The translations under genes and the position numbers were made by a program. The notes beneath the pieces were generated by a model. That model was not told the origin of the DNA and searched no databases. It saw only the letters and a program-made list of their open reading frames with translations. Below are positions 22,797 to 30,415 of a DNA stretch of 64,000 nt, piece after piece. Position 1 is the first letter of the stretch, and each line of letters starts with the position of its first letter. Source of the DNA: JAFALK01 sp036500605 (GTDB lineage: Bacteria; Pseudomonadota; Gammaproteobacteria; Burkholderiales; Burkholderiaceae_C); the NCBI GenBank assembly GCA_036500605.1, contig DASYBU010000024.1, positions 1 through 64,000 on the forward strand. Direction: 5' to 3'.

Positions 22797-25483
22797 TTCC
22801 AATAGCCTTTCCCGGGCCAGAAGGCGAAGCCGAAATCAAGGAGCTTGCGGATCAAGCGGCGGCGCGTGTTGTCGCCGGGTTCGAGAAGCTCAACCCAGAC
22901 GCTCCCCGATGTCAGGCGGCTGTCCTCGACACGGATGCCGAGTTCAACGGCTTGGGCGAGCAGTTGATCAAGCGCGGAAGGCTTGGAGGAACCGGCCGCT
23001 TGATTGGCCTCGCGCGAGGGCTTGGCCGCCGCCTTGCGCTTGGGCGCCTCAGGCCTTGTCGCTGTTTCGGGCGCGTCGCGATCGTCGGCGTCATCCGCAA
23101 ATTCGGGCTGGCGCGCGCCCGGGGCGAACGGGTTCTCCTCTGGCTCCAAGCCCAGGACCAGGCGGGCGAAGGGCTCGGAACGCGCGGGGTGTTTGAGCTT
23201 TCGGATCGCCTTGGCTTCGATCTGCCGAATGCGCTCGCGCGTCACCTCGAAGAGCTGCCCGACCTCTTCAAGAGTCAGAGCTTCATCGATGCCGATGCCG
23301 TATCGCAGCCGCAGGATGCGCTCTTCCTTGCGGTCCTTGGTCGACGGCGATGAGATGTATCGATCAACCTCCGCCTTCATTTGAATCGCTTCGACAGCAT
23401 CCGCCGGGTCCGGCAACCAAAGGGCGTCGCGAGCATCGGTGGAGATCAGTTCATCGACAGGCGATTCGTCGATGCGGGAAGGCTCGGGCGCAATGCGAAG
23501 CAGAGCGGCGAGCCTGTGCCGCGGCATCTCCATGCGCTCGGCCAACTCGTCGAGGTTGGGAGCCCGGCCCGTTGCCGTTTCGAAGCGTTGGGCGATTCGT
23601 TCCGCGCGCTGCGCCTTCTCATGGATATGGACGGGCATGCGGATCGTTCGAGCCTTGTCGGCCACGTAGCGGCTGATCCGCTGCCGGATCCACCAAGTGG
23701 CGTAGGTCGAGAACCGAAAGCCGCGGCGCCAGTCGTAGCGATCGACCGCTTTGAGCAGCCCGACGTTGCCCTCCTGCGCCAAGTCGTCCAGCGTTTCGCC
23801 GCTGTAGAGGTATTTCTTGGCGTGGAAGAAGGCGAGCTTCAGGTTCGCCGCGGCCATGCGGTCGCGAGCAATGCGGAAGCTCGCCATGGCCCGGGCGAAA
23901 GCCGGGCAGGGCGCCGCGCCTTCGGACTCGTCGATCAACTCAATGAGGAAGCGTCGATTCAAGCGCAGGGAGGAAAGCGCCTGGCGGATTTCTTCAGGCG
24001 AGGCTCGCTGAGGCTCAACCTCTTCAACCATGGCTGCCAGTCGATGAAGCGCGTCGGAGAACGTGGCATCGCCGGCATCAGTTGGAGGTTGATCCGTTGG
24101 CTCGCCCTCATCGTCGGTGGCTTCTTCCGGTTCCTCCCGCGCGGGCGCATCAGCTTCGAGACTCTCGGCGGTGGCAGGCTCCGGATCCGCGTCGGCGCCG
24201 CTAGCCCAAATCGACGAAAGCATGCGAACGCCTGAGACGGCTTCGGCGCCGGCGGCAATCGTCAACGCCAGGCCAGCGGGCCACGCGGCCAGCGCCTCGA
24301 TCGCAGCGTCGAGCTTCGCTTCCATCTCTTTGGCGAGCTGGATCTCTTCCTCAGCCGTCAGCAAGCGCAGGCGTTGGAACTCGCGCTGATAGATCCGTAG
24401 CGGCTCATGGCGCGGCGACGCCGCGCGGTCGATAGCGGCGAGGGCCTCATCAAGCGAAGCCTCTTCGTCGGGGGTCTCCTCCGGGGCGACGAACACTTCG
24501 AAGCTCTCGCTGGCGTCGACGTATTCAAAGCGCTCGTCGACTTCGGCGCCAAGGTCGTTGACGACCATTGCCAGGAAAGCCTCTGCCTCCGGGTTGGCCG
24601 AGCGGTCCTCGTTGGTCGACTGAGCTTGGACATCCAGGCTCGGCACGCTGCCTTCCCGGATCGCCCGCAGCAGAAGCCGCCGCAGGAGCGCTCGGCCTTC
24701 CGCGTCGTCGGCGCGAGCCAGCGGCAGGGCCATCTCGGGGAGGAAGGCCTCGATGTCATCCCACCCCGCCGACGAGTCGATCGGCTGGTGGAGGGTGATC
24801 GCGCTTTGGATCGCGCTGGCCAAGTCCTGGACGATCAGATCGGCTTTGGGCCGGGCGGGCTCTTCCTCGGACTCCCATCCGGACAGATCGAACCCGCCGT
24901 TATCGCCAGCCTCCTCACCGGTGGACGTTGGGGCAGGGGGCAGCTCTGGTTCGGACTCCACGGTCGGCATCGGCATCGGCATCGGCGGCGGGGGCTCGAT
25001 TTCCGGTGCGCCCCCGACTTCGGCGGGAGCGTTTGGAGCTGCGGCCGTCGCATCCGATCCGGCGCCAAGAGCAGCATCAGCAAGAGGCTCGGCTGCCGCG
25101 CCAGGCTCGGCCTCTGGCGGGATGTCGGTCGTGGGTGTGGTGAGGGTTGGCGGTCGGACGGCGTCTAGGACAGCGACCGTGTCATGCGATCCGGCCGCAA
25201 GAGCAATTTCGAGGGCCGATTTCCCCGATGGATCGAGCAACCCATAGTCGGCGCCTGCGCTCAACAGCAGCCTGCAGATCGCTGGCTTGTTCCGCGCGGC
25301 GGTGAGCATGAGCGGGGTCATGCCGCCGGCGTCTCGCGCGTCGAGGTCATCGCCGCGATCAATGTGAATTTGAACGGCGCTTTCGACCCCGGCCATGATG
25401 GCCATCCGAAGGAACTGGCTCAGGGGGCGGACGCGGGCGACGTTCGGTTCGTTTAACAAGGCGCAACCATCCCGTCCGACCAA
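22793..25483 (-). CDS. Ankyrin-repeat / sigma-70 factor fusion
   Basis: The 896-residue product has two ankyrin-like repeats (about 22-108; GGMTPLMLTAARNKPAICRL and DPSGKSALEIALAAG), then a Pro/Ala/Glu-rich linker (about 111-200). An acidic region precedes a primary-type sigma factor: region 1.2 (EPLRIYQREFQRLRLLTAEE, about 359-380), region 2 (NLKLAFFHAKKYLY...TYATWWIRQ, 548-600), region 3 and region 4 with LTLEEVGQLFEVTRERIRQI (737-755). A 60-residue C-terminal domain ends in AFWPGKGYWK. The TTG start is supported by GGAGGGG 8 nt upstream. As first gene of the operon it may redirect RNA polymerase or sense it during infection. The size, ankyrins and long insert (about 400-500) are atypical for RpoD. 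Confidence 0.88.
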   Translation of the reverse strand: MVGRDGCALLNEPNVARVRPLSQFLRMAIMAGVESAVQIHIDRGDDLDARDAGGMTPLMLTAARNKPAICRLLLSAGADYGLLDPSGKSALEIALAAGSHDTVAVLDAVRPPTLTTPTTDIPPEAEPGAAAEPLADAALGAGSDATAAAPNAPAEVGGAPEIEPPPPMPMPMPTVESEPELPPAPTSTGEEAGDNGGFDLSGWESEEEPARPKADLIVQDLASAIQSAITLHQPIDSSAGWDDIEAFLPEMALPLARADDAEGRALLRRLLLRAIREGSVPSLDVQAQSTNEDRSANPEAEAFLAMVVNDLGAEVDERFEYVDASESFEVFVAPEETPDEEASLDEALAAIDRAASPRHEPLRIYQREFQRLRLLTAEEEIQLAKEMEAKLDAAIEALAAWPAGLALTIAAGAEAVSGVRMLSSIWASGADADPEPATAESLEADAPAREEPEEATDDEGEPTDQPPTDAGDATFSDALHRLAAMVEEVEPQRASPEEIRQALSSLRLNRRFLIELIDESEGAAPCPAFARAMASFRIARDRMAAANLKLAFFHAKKYLYSGETLDDLAQEGNVGLLKAVDRYDWRRGFRFSTYATWWIRQRISRYVADKARTIRMPVHIHEKAQRAERIAQRFETATGRAPNLDELAERMEMPRHRLAALLRIAPEPSRIDESPVDELISTDARDALWLPDPADAVEAIQMKAEVDRYISSPSTKDRKEERILRLRYGIGIDEALTLEEVGQLFEVTRERIRQIEAKAIRKLKHPARSEPFARLVLGLEPEENPFAPGARQPEFADDADDRDAPETATRPEAPKRKAAAKPSREANQAAGSSKPSALDQLLAQAVELGIRVEDSRLTSGSVWVELLEPGDNTRRRLIRKLLDFGFAFWPGKGYWK

Positions 25484-25809
25484 TCCGCGAACCCCTCCGG
25501 CTGCTCTTCGAGCGCGCTGTCACACTCCAATGTCAGGCGCTGGTCATGGCCAAGCACTCGTGTTTCCCCTGGGGCCGTTTCGGCCTTTTTGAGTTGTCTA
25601 GCGGTTACAAATTCTACAAGGACCAGAAAGGTGGAATGTCAGCGTTCCCACTGAGAAAGCCGTCACGTGCGCGCACTCCGAACAATTGATTGCTGGCCGA
25701 CCGATACGCTACAGGCGAGCAATGAAAGTTTTTTGTATTTGCAGTGAACGCCCAGGCTCGTGATTCTTAGACGTGCAATCCCGAGCTGGAAGTTGCCCCG
25801 TCGAACACC
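25484..25809. other. 326-bp gap upstream of the defence operon
   Basis: This separates the CHRD gene from the start of the minus-strand defence operon. It should hold the operon promoter and contains the Shine-Dalgarno of the sigma gene (minus-strand GGAGGGG at 25498-25492). It is A/T-richer around 25600-25640 and 25680-25740. A GGCCG-TTT-CGGCC hairpin followed by TTTTT lies at 25573-25590. No gene and no confident promoter boxes were found. Confidence 0.45.
25573..25590 (+). terminator. Terminator-like hairpin in the operon leader
   Basis: A perfect 5-bp stem GGCCG/CGGCC with a TTT loop is followed by TTTTT on the plus strand. No plus-strand gene reaches it, so it is either a relic, a terminator against antisense transcription, or a hairpin in the 5' leader of the minus-strand defence operon (where it lacks a T tail). 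Confidence 0.35.
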
Positions 25810-26244
25810 CTACTGCACCACCTGCGGCAACAACTGCGCCCGAATCTCCCCGCCCTTGTGCGCCTCCGTATGCACATTGACATACAGATTCCCCGCCTGG
25901 TACGCCTTCATCTGATCGTCGGTCAGCTTGGCTCCAGCCGGCACTTCCCACACATCGTTGGTCGACTTGGTCAGGGGCACGATCACGGGGCCGTTCACCC
26001 CGCGGGCGGCGAGGTGGATGTGGGCCATGATGCCCGGCACGCCGGGGGCTGAGACGCTGCCGCTGACCGTGCCGTCGGCGGCGATGGTGATGCTGCTCAT
26101 GCCGGTGGCCTTGGTGTCGACGGGTGGCACTTCCTGCGCGCCGGTGAGCTTGAAATCGCCGGCCGAGACGATGCCGATGCCGGCGGTGGCAAGCAGCGCA
26201 GCGAGCGCAAGCCGGGCGGAGAATTTTCCTGATCTCTGGGTCAT
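25810..26244 (-). CDS. CHRD-domain periplasmic protein
   Basis: The 144-residue product has a signal peptide (about 1-28, ending near IVSAG) and a CHRD domain (PF07452): FKLTGAQEVPPV, GTVSGSV, IMAHIHLAARGVNGPVI, and GNLYVNVHTEAHKGGEIRAQL. CHRD domains are known from chordin and many bacterial secreted proteins; the function is unclear, perhaps metal or extracellular-matrix related. The ATG at 26244 was chosen with GAGGAG upstream. An open frame continues 37 codons further but has no signal-peptide logic. Confidence 0.85.
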   Translation of the reverse strand: MTQRSGKFSARLALAALLATAGIGIVSAGDFKLTGAQEVPPVDTKATGMSSITIAADGTVSGSVSAPGVPGIMAHIHLAARGVNGPVIVPLTKSTNDVWEVPAGAKLTDDQMKAYQAGNLYVNVHTEAHKGGEIRAQLLPQVVQ

Positions 26245-26371
26245 GGGAGCTCCTCGTCTAGACGATGGGTGGGAGCGCATGTTCGCCTGAACGCCTCGAC
26301 CATTGACGTCGGCCACTTGGCTGTCATGGGTAATGGGCAACCCACTCGCGACCATCCACGCGGCTAACTCG

Positions 26372-27739
26372 TTAGTTCTGCTGACTCATGACTTGAGCAG
26401 AAACCTGCGGCCGCCCCAGGGCAGCCCGCCCATACGCGGGCTTCAGCGCCGTGCCACGCGCAAAATCCGCCATCAAGGCGAGGTAGCCCTCGGGCTGGCG
26501 CAGGGAGATGCGCTCGCCGTTCTTGGCGACTTCGTATTCGTAGATGCCGTGCTCCGTGTGTGACCACAGCGCGGTCGTGATCGGGCGGCCGGCCATGCGG
26601 AGTTGGGCGAGGCGGCGGGCGGTTTCGGCGCTCGGTGCATCGATATCGTCCTCGGCGAGGATCCACAGTTGCGGCGCCGGGACCTTGGCGATGGTGGCGA
26701 GCGGGTCGTAGAGCCAGGGCGTGCCCCAATCCATGTCCTTCGCGAAGGCCAGGACCTGCTCGCGCTTCACGGGCAGGATCGCCCAGGTGAAATCGCCGCG
26801 CACATCCTTGTACCAAGGCTCCTTGCGCAGCGGGTCGCGCACGGCGGCGAAGCGGTCGAAGGCTTCGAGCGTCGGGTTCAGGGCCAGCGCATCGGCCGCG
26901 TCGACGAGCGTCATCGCCTTGGCGGTGTCAGCGGCTGAATGGTGATGGTCGGCCATGTTCTTCGCGACGGCTGAGCGGTCTTCTTCCATCACCGAGACGG
27001 CGAGCCCGAAGGCGACGATGACGAAATCGACATCAGCATGCGTGGCCGCGATCGGTGCGACCCAGCCGCCCTGGCTGGGGCCCTGGAAGCCGATGCGGCC
27101 TACGCGTGCGCCGCCGAGCTGGCGCGCAGTGGCGAGCGCGGCGTTGGCATCGCGCGCCAGTTGCTCGAAGTCTTGTGTGTACTTGCCGCCCGAGGCGCCG
27201 GTGCCGCGCTTGTCGAACACGAAGGCGCCGATGCCTTCGCCGGGCAGGCGGCGTTGCAATGAATCGAAGGTGAGGGCGGAGTCATGCTCGGAGCCTTGCA
27301 GCAGCACGACAACGGGCACTTTGGCATCGCCGGGCGGCATGACGAGGCGGCCCGCGAATTTGACGCCGTCGCTCTCGAAACGGGTGTCCTGCACGAGCAG
27401 CGGCACGCGCTGGGCTTTCATGCCGTCGAAGGTGATGGTCTCGCTCGAACAATCGCCGACCGTGAGGCGATGGCCGTCGGGCCGCGGTGTCCAGCCGAGG
27501 CGGCTGAGCCCCGCCTGTTTGCCGCTCAGCGTGAACGAGCCGCTGGTGCCGTCGGGCCGGCGCCAGCGCAGTGCGTCGATGGGTGACGTTAGGCCAAGGT
27601 CAAGCGTCGTGCCGTCCGTCAGTTGGTAGAGGCCGACATGGCAGGTGACCGAAAGATCGGGCTCGGCGGCGCGCGCGGCTGAAGACGCTGCGGCGATGGC
27701 GGCGAGCGCGACGGCATGAGGGACGTTGAAGCGGGGCAT
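26372..27739 (-). CDS. Secreted alpha/beta hydrolase
   Basis: The 455-residue product starts with a signal peptide (MPRFNVPHAVALAAIAAASS, cleavage near ARA-AE). It has an N-terminal beta-rich part resembling serine-hydrolase-associated domains and then an alpha/beta hydrolase fold: VVLLQGSEHDSA (oxyanion region), DKRGTGASGG, GFQGPSQGGWVAP (nucleophile Ser), LAEDDIDAP (Asp) and SHTEHGIYEY (His). It probably acts as an esterase or peptidase in the periplasm; the substrate is unknown. The start at 27739 was preferred over 27790 because the signal peptide begins there. The gene stands alone between the CHRD gene and a small ORF on the same strand. Confidence 0.82.
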   Translation of the reverse strand: MPRFNVPHAVALAAIAAASSAARAAEPDLSVTCHVGLYQLTDGTTLDLGLTSPIDALRWRRPDGTSGSFTLSGKQAGLSRLGWTPRPDGHRLTVGDCSSETITFDGMKAQRVPLLVQDTRFESDGVKFAGRLVMPPGDAKVPVVVLLQGSEHDSALTFDSLQRRLPGEGIGAFVFDKRGTGASGGKYTQDFEQLARDANAALATARQLGGARVGRIGFQGPSQGGWVAPIAATHADVDFVIVAFGLAVSVMEEDRSAVAKNMADHHHSAADTAKAMTLVDAADALALNPTLEAFDRFAAVRDPLRKEPWYKDVRGDFTWAILPVKREQVLAFAKDMDWGTPWLYDPLATIAKVPAPQLWILAEDDIDAPSAETARRLAQLRMAGRPITTALWSHTEHGIYEYEVAKNGERISLRQPEGYLALMADFARGTALKPAYGRAALGRPQVSAQVMSQQN

Positions 27740-27821
27740 GGTGTCTTGCGCGAGTAGGACGAAAGTCCATGATCGCTTTTCGGCATGCACCGCGGCCAGC
27801 GGCGTGCGATGGGGCGTCGAT

Positions 27822-28025
27822 TTACCGGGACGAGCCGTTTTTTGAGCTGGCCTTCACAGGCTGCCCGCGCTTGGTATACAACTCGCCGCCCGAATCCAGC
27901 CAATCCTCCCAGCTCGATTCGCGCACCTCCAGGCCGATCAGGATGTCGGGCTGTTTGCGGGTGACTCGGTGCCACCAGCGGGTCAGCGCGCGCATCAGCG
28001 TCTGTAAGCGTGAACCTTGATTCAT
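27822..28025 (-). CDS. Small hypothetical protein
   Basis: The 67-residue product has an Arg/Trp-rich basic N-terminal half (ALTRWWHRVTRKQPD) and a polar C-terminal half (ESSWEDWLDSGG). It has no membrane segment or known motif. It is considered real because AGGAGG sits 7 nt before its ATG and no better gene overlaps it. It could be a small regulator or adaptor; the function is not recognised. Confidence 0.5.
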   Translation of the reverse strand: MNQGSRLQTLMRALTRWWHRVTRKQPDILIGLEVRESSWEDWLDSGGELYTKRGQPVKASSKNGSSR

Positions 28026-28189
28026 TTCTTGTCCTCCTGCGTATGACCGAGGGGGATGCTGCGCGCGCCGGCCGTGAAGTGCCTTTGCGGGGAATCAAGC
28101 CGCGGTGGCGGCGGGTGGCTTCAGCGGGCGATGCAGTGAAAAAGTGGCGTAAACGGATAGGCGCGGCGGATGGGCCAGATCGGCGCGCA

Positions 28190-28220
28190 CAAAAGAGAAA
28201 GGCCCGCATTCAGCGGGCCT
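28190..28220 (-). terminator. Rho-independent terminator of the small membrane-protein gene
   Basis: Reading the minus strand, an 8-bp perfect stem AGGCCCGC/GCGGGCCT with a 5-nt loop is followed by TTTCTCTTTT. It lies 31 nt after the stop of the gene at 28251-28532 and is correctly oriented for it. Confidence 0.8.
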
Positions 28221-28250
28221 CGGCTACCGACACAGTGAACGCGCTAACGC

Positions 28251-28532
28251 TCAACTTACCTTGACTGCGGCGCTCTTGCCGCCGGCCATTTGCTCGTCTT
28301 CGGCCAGTGCCATGCGGCGGCCTTCGATGACGACGCGGGGCAGCTTGGCGATGGCGTGCTGCTCGACGACGCGCTTGCCGACGATTTCCACGCGGTCGAG
28401 CTTGATGATCTCTTGTGCCGCGACGGCAGTAGGAGCGTCAGCCTGGGCGATTTCGAAGCCCACCGCGCCGAAGATACCGATGATGCCGGCGAGGAAGACG
28501 GCGAAGTACTTGTTGTCGTAGGTGTTGATCAT
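28251..28532 (-). CDS. Small membrane-anchored protein, unknown
   Basis: The 93-residue product has one N-terminal hydrophobic segment (about 10-30, FAVFLAGIIGIFGAVGFEIA) that may be an anchor or signal, then a soluble tail with two related strands (DRVEIVGKR and PRVVIEGRR), which look like a short internal repeat. AGGAG lies 6 nt before the ATG and a clear terminator follows. The family is not recognised. Confidence 0.65.
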   Translation of the reverse strand: MINTYDNKYFAVFLAGIIGIFGAVGFEIAQADAPTAVAAQEIIKLDRVEIVGKRVVEQHAIAKLPRVVIEGRRMALAEDEQMAGGKSAAVKVS

Positions 28533-28683
28533 GATGGGCTCCTGGGTGTGTTGCGCGGTGCGCGGTTTGCTGTGTCAGTGATTGCAGTTTCGGCGTCAGG
28601 CCGAGGCGCCGCCAGCGCCAGGCGATGAATCGCCGGCGAGGCGTGATGAGCTGCAATCCCGGTGGATGAACGGCGGGCCTGAT

Positions 28684-28725
28684 GAGGCCGCGCGAGCCGT
28701 GAGGGAGGCCGCGCGAGCGGTGAGG
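28684..28725. repeat. 21-bp tandem duplication
   Basis: Two head-to-tail copies (28684-28704 and 28705-28725) of a 21-nt unit starting GAGGCCGCGCGAGC differ at one position. It lies in the non-coding gap between the small membrane protein and the solute-binding-like gene, just after the stop of the latter (minus strand). Confidence 0.75.
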
Positions 28726-28732
28726 CTGCCGC

Positions 28733-29665
28733 CTAGTCGCTGAAGTTCAGCTGCCGCAAGGCCGGCCGCAGCGCAGGATGGAAGCGGCTCAGCGTGATGC
28801 CATGCAGCGAAGGCGGCCACCAGGGGTTGGGCATCGCCAGCAGGGTCCTGGGCAGCGGGCGTTGGCCCGAGAGGATGGGGCCGAGGCCGCTGGTCTTGGC
28901 CAGGAAGGCCTGGAGAGAGCCATCGGCGCTCGCGGCTTCCAGTCCGGCCATCAGCGCGTTGTGCAGCGCCTCGTTGCCGCGGGTGACGTAGAAGACGCGG
29001 ATGAAGGGATAGAACAGGGCCAAGCCCGGGTGCACGGCCACGTCGGGCGCCAAGGCCTGGTTGCGGGTGAGGACTTCATAAGCTTCCTCGGAGCCGAGTG
29101 GGTAGTAGTCAAAGCGCCCGGCTTCGAGCATGCGAAAGAGGTTGCCGTACTCGCCTTCCACCACGCGCAGGCCTGCCGTGCGCAAGATCTTGGCGTCGAG
29201 CCAGCCCTGGCCCTGGCCGAAGACAAAGGGCACGAGGTCGACCAGGCTCTTGACGGCATCGAGCCGTTTCAGGCGGTCGTTGCGGCCGAGCAGCATGCGG
29301 CAGCCGCTCAGGCCGAGGTCGAGCGGGAAGGGTACGAGGTCAAAGCGCTGGGCCGACTTGACGGAGCTGCCGTTGTCCATCACATCGATCTCGCCGGACT
29401 CGAGTTGCGCGCCCGCGCGTTGCGAGGAGGAGGGGCGATCAAAGATGCTGAGCCTGTAGGGAACGCCGGATTTTTTCAGGGCCAGTTCGAGCAGTTGATA
29501 GCCATAGGCCGAGGCGGGCCGTTCTTCTACATTGGGGTAGACGACGCGCAGCGGGGCGGCAGAGCTGGCGCTCGGGCCAGGGCTTGAACTCAAGGCGGCA
29601 CCGGCCAGCGGGCTCAGCACGGAGCCCATGACCAACGAGCGTCTACTGACCGTGACCGGGGACAT
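28733..29665 (-). CDS. Periplasmic solute-binding-like protein (SBP_bac_3 type)
   Basis: The 310-residue product has an N-terminal export signal with a twin-arginine-like motif (SRRSLVMG, hydrophobic core to about 30). The mature part resembles family-3 extracellular solute-binding proteins: LRVVYPNVEERPASAYGYQL, ELESGEID-type segment, then a second lobe. Canonical ligand arginine patterns were not identified. No transporter genes are adjacent, so it may feed a distant ABC system or act as a sensory or polymerase-linked periplasmic protein, as some orphan copies do. GGAG lies 8 nt before the ATG. Its start overlaps a receiver-domain remnant. Confidence 0.72.
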   Translation of the reverse strand: MSPVTVSRRSLVMGSVLSPLAGAALSSSPGPSASSAAPLRVVYPNVEERPASAYGYQLLELALKKSGVPYRLSIFDRPSSSQRAGAQLESGEIDVMDNGSSVKSAQRFDLVPFPLDLGLSGCRMLLGRNDRLKRLDAVKSLVDLVPFVFGQGQGWLDAKILRTAGLRVVEGEYGNLFRMLEAGRFDYYPLGSEEAYEVLTRNQALAPDVAVHPGLALFYPFIRVFYVTRGNEALHNALMAGLEAASADGSLQAFLAKTSGLGPILSGQRPLPRTLLAMPNPWWPPSLHGITLSRFHPALRPALRQLNFSD

Positions 29666-29792
29666 GCGACATGCTCCAAGGCTGCTGCATCTGCTCCAGC
29701 ATAGCCGTGATCTCGTCCAGCGAGGCGGGCTTCACAAGGTGGCCGTCAAAGCCGGTGTCGCTGTCAGTTGAGGCGAGGTTGGCTCCGCTCAT
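29643..29792 (-). pseudogene. Receiver-domain C-terminal remnant
   Basis: A short frame reads STDSDTGFDGHLVKPASLDE then ITAMLEQMQQ, which is the last quarter of a response-regulator receiver as found at the end of hybrid kinases (GFDGHLVKP with the conserved Lys-Pro). The phospho-acceptor half is absent and the frame runs 23 nt into the start of the solute-binding-like gene before stopping. It is a relic of a hybrid kinase or response regulator lost from this locus. Confidence 0.6.
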
Positions 29793-29901
29793 CACACTCC
29801 CAGGATTCGGACGCATGAAACGGCTGCGCCTCAGCACATCAGACCAGCCCCTGGGCGAGTATAGGAAAGGTTCGTGAACGGCTCCGGCGCCGCCAGCGCA
29901 G

Positions 29902-30372
29902 TCAATCTTCGGCGGTGATATTGGCCTTGACGCGCTCGAGCAGCGCGGCGAGCTTGCGCGTCTCGACTTCGCTCAGCCCCGCAGTGGCCCTGGCGCTCAG
30001 CCGCCTCGACTGGGTCTGGATGGATTTCAGGACGGCGCGGCCGGCGCTCGTCACGCTCAGGCAGATCGTGCGCTTGTCCGCCGCGTCGGCCGCTCTCTCC
30101 AGCAGCCCTTTCTCGCACAGGGGGCCGACCAGGCGCGCGAGCTGGGCCTTGTCGCGGCCGATGTACTGCGCAAATTCGCTTTGCGTGGAGCCCGGATGCC
30201 GGGCGAAGTAGTCCAGCGTCTTGCCGTCCATGTGCGTGATGCGCAGCGGGCCGTCGCGCAGTGATCGGTATTGCAGCGCACGGTATTCGTGCATCAGCGA
30301 ATGAACGAGTTCGAGGATGTCGACATCGGCGCTCCGGCCGATATCGTTGACAGTGTCAATGGTCTTGCTCAT
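29902..30372 (-). CDS. MarR-family transcriptional regulator
   Basis: The 156-residue winged-helix repressor has the MarR core: dimerisation helices, HMDGKTLDYFARHPGSTQSE, recognition region GRDKAQLARLVGPLCEKGL, and wing with the signature DAADKRTICLSVT (DxRxxxL-like). It is divergently transcribed from the aldo/keto reductase with a 43-bp gap between the chosen starts. A 17-bp palindrome overlaps its own start, suggesting autorepression and control of the reductase, probably relieved by a small aromatic or oxidising compound. The start at 30372 was chosen; ATG 30384 or TTG 30390 upstream are possible. No strong Shine-Dalgarno is seen. Confidence 0.88.
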   Translation of the reverse strand: MSKTIDTVNDIGRSADVDILELVHSLMHEYRALQYRSLRDGPLRITHMDGKTLDYFARHPGSTQSEFAQYIGRDKAQLARLVGPLCEKGLLERAADAADKRTICLSVTSAGRAVLKSIQTQSRRLSARATAGLSEVETRKLAALLERVKANITAED

Positions 30373-30387
30373 AATTGGAGACATTAT
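30371..30387. promoter_or_regulatory. Candidate MarR operator (palindrome)
   Basis: ATAAT-N7-ATTAT forms a perfect 5-bp inverted repeat in the divergent region between the MarR regulator and the aldo/keto reductase, overlapping the regulator's start codon. Its size and A/T arms fit MarR-family operators. Confidence 0.5.
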
Positions 30388-30415
30388 CAACGACTCTGCT
30401 GCGCATCAACCCTCC

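Noticed and set aside
28010..28264. Small basic plus-strand frame
   Set aside because: Overlaps a clear terminator of the opposite strand and lacks a start signal.
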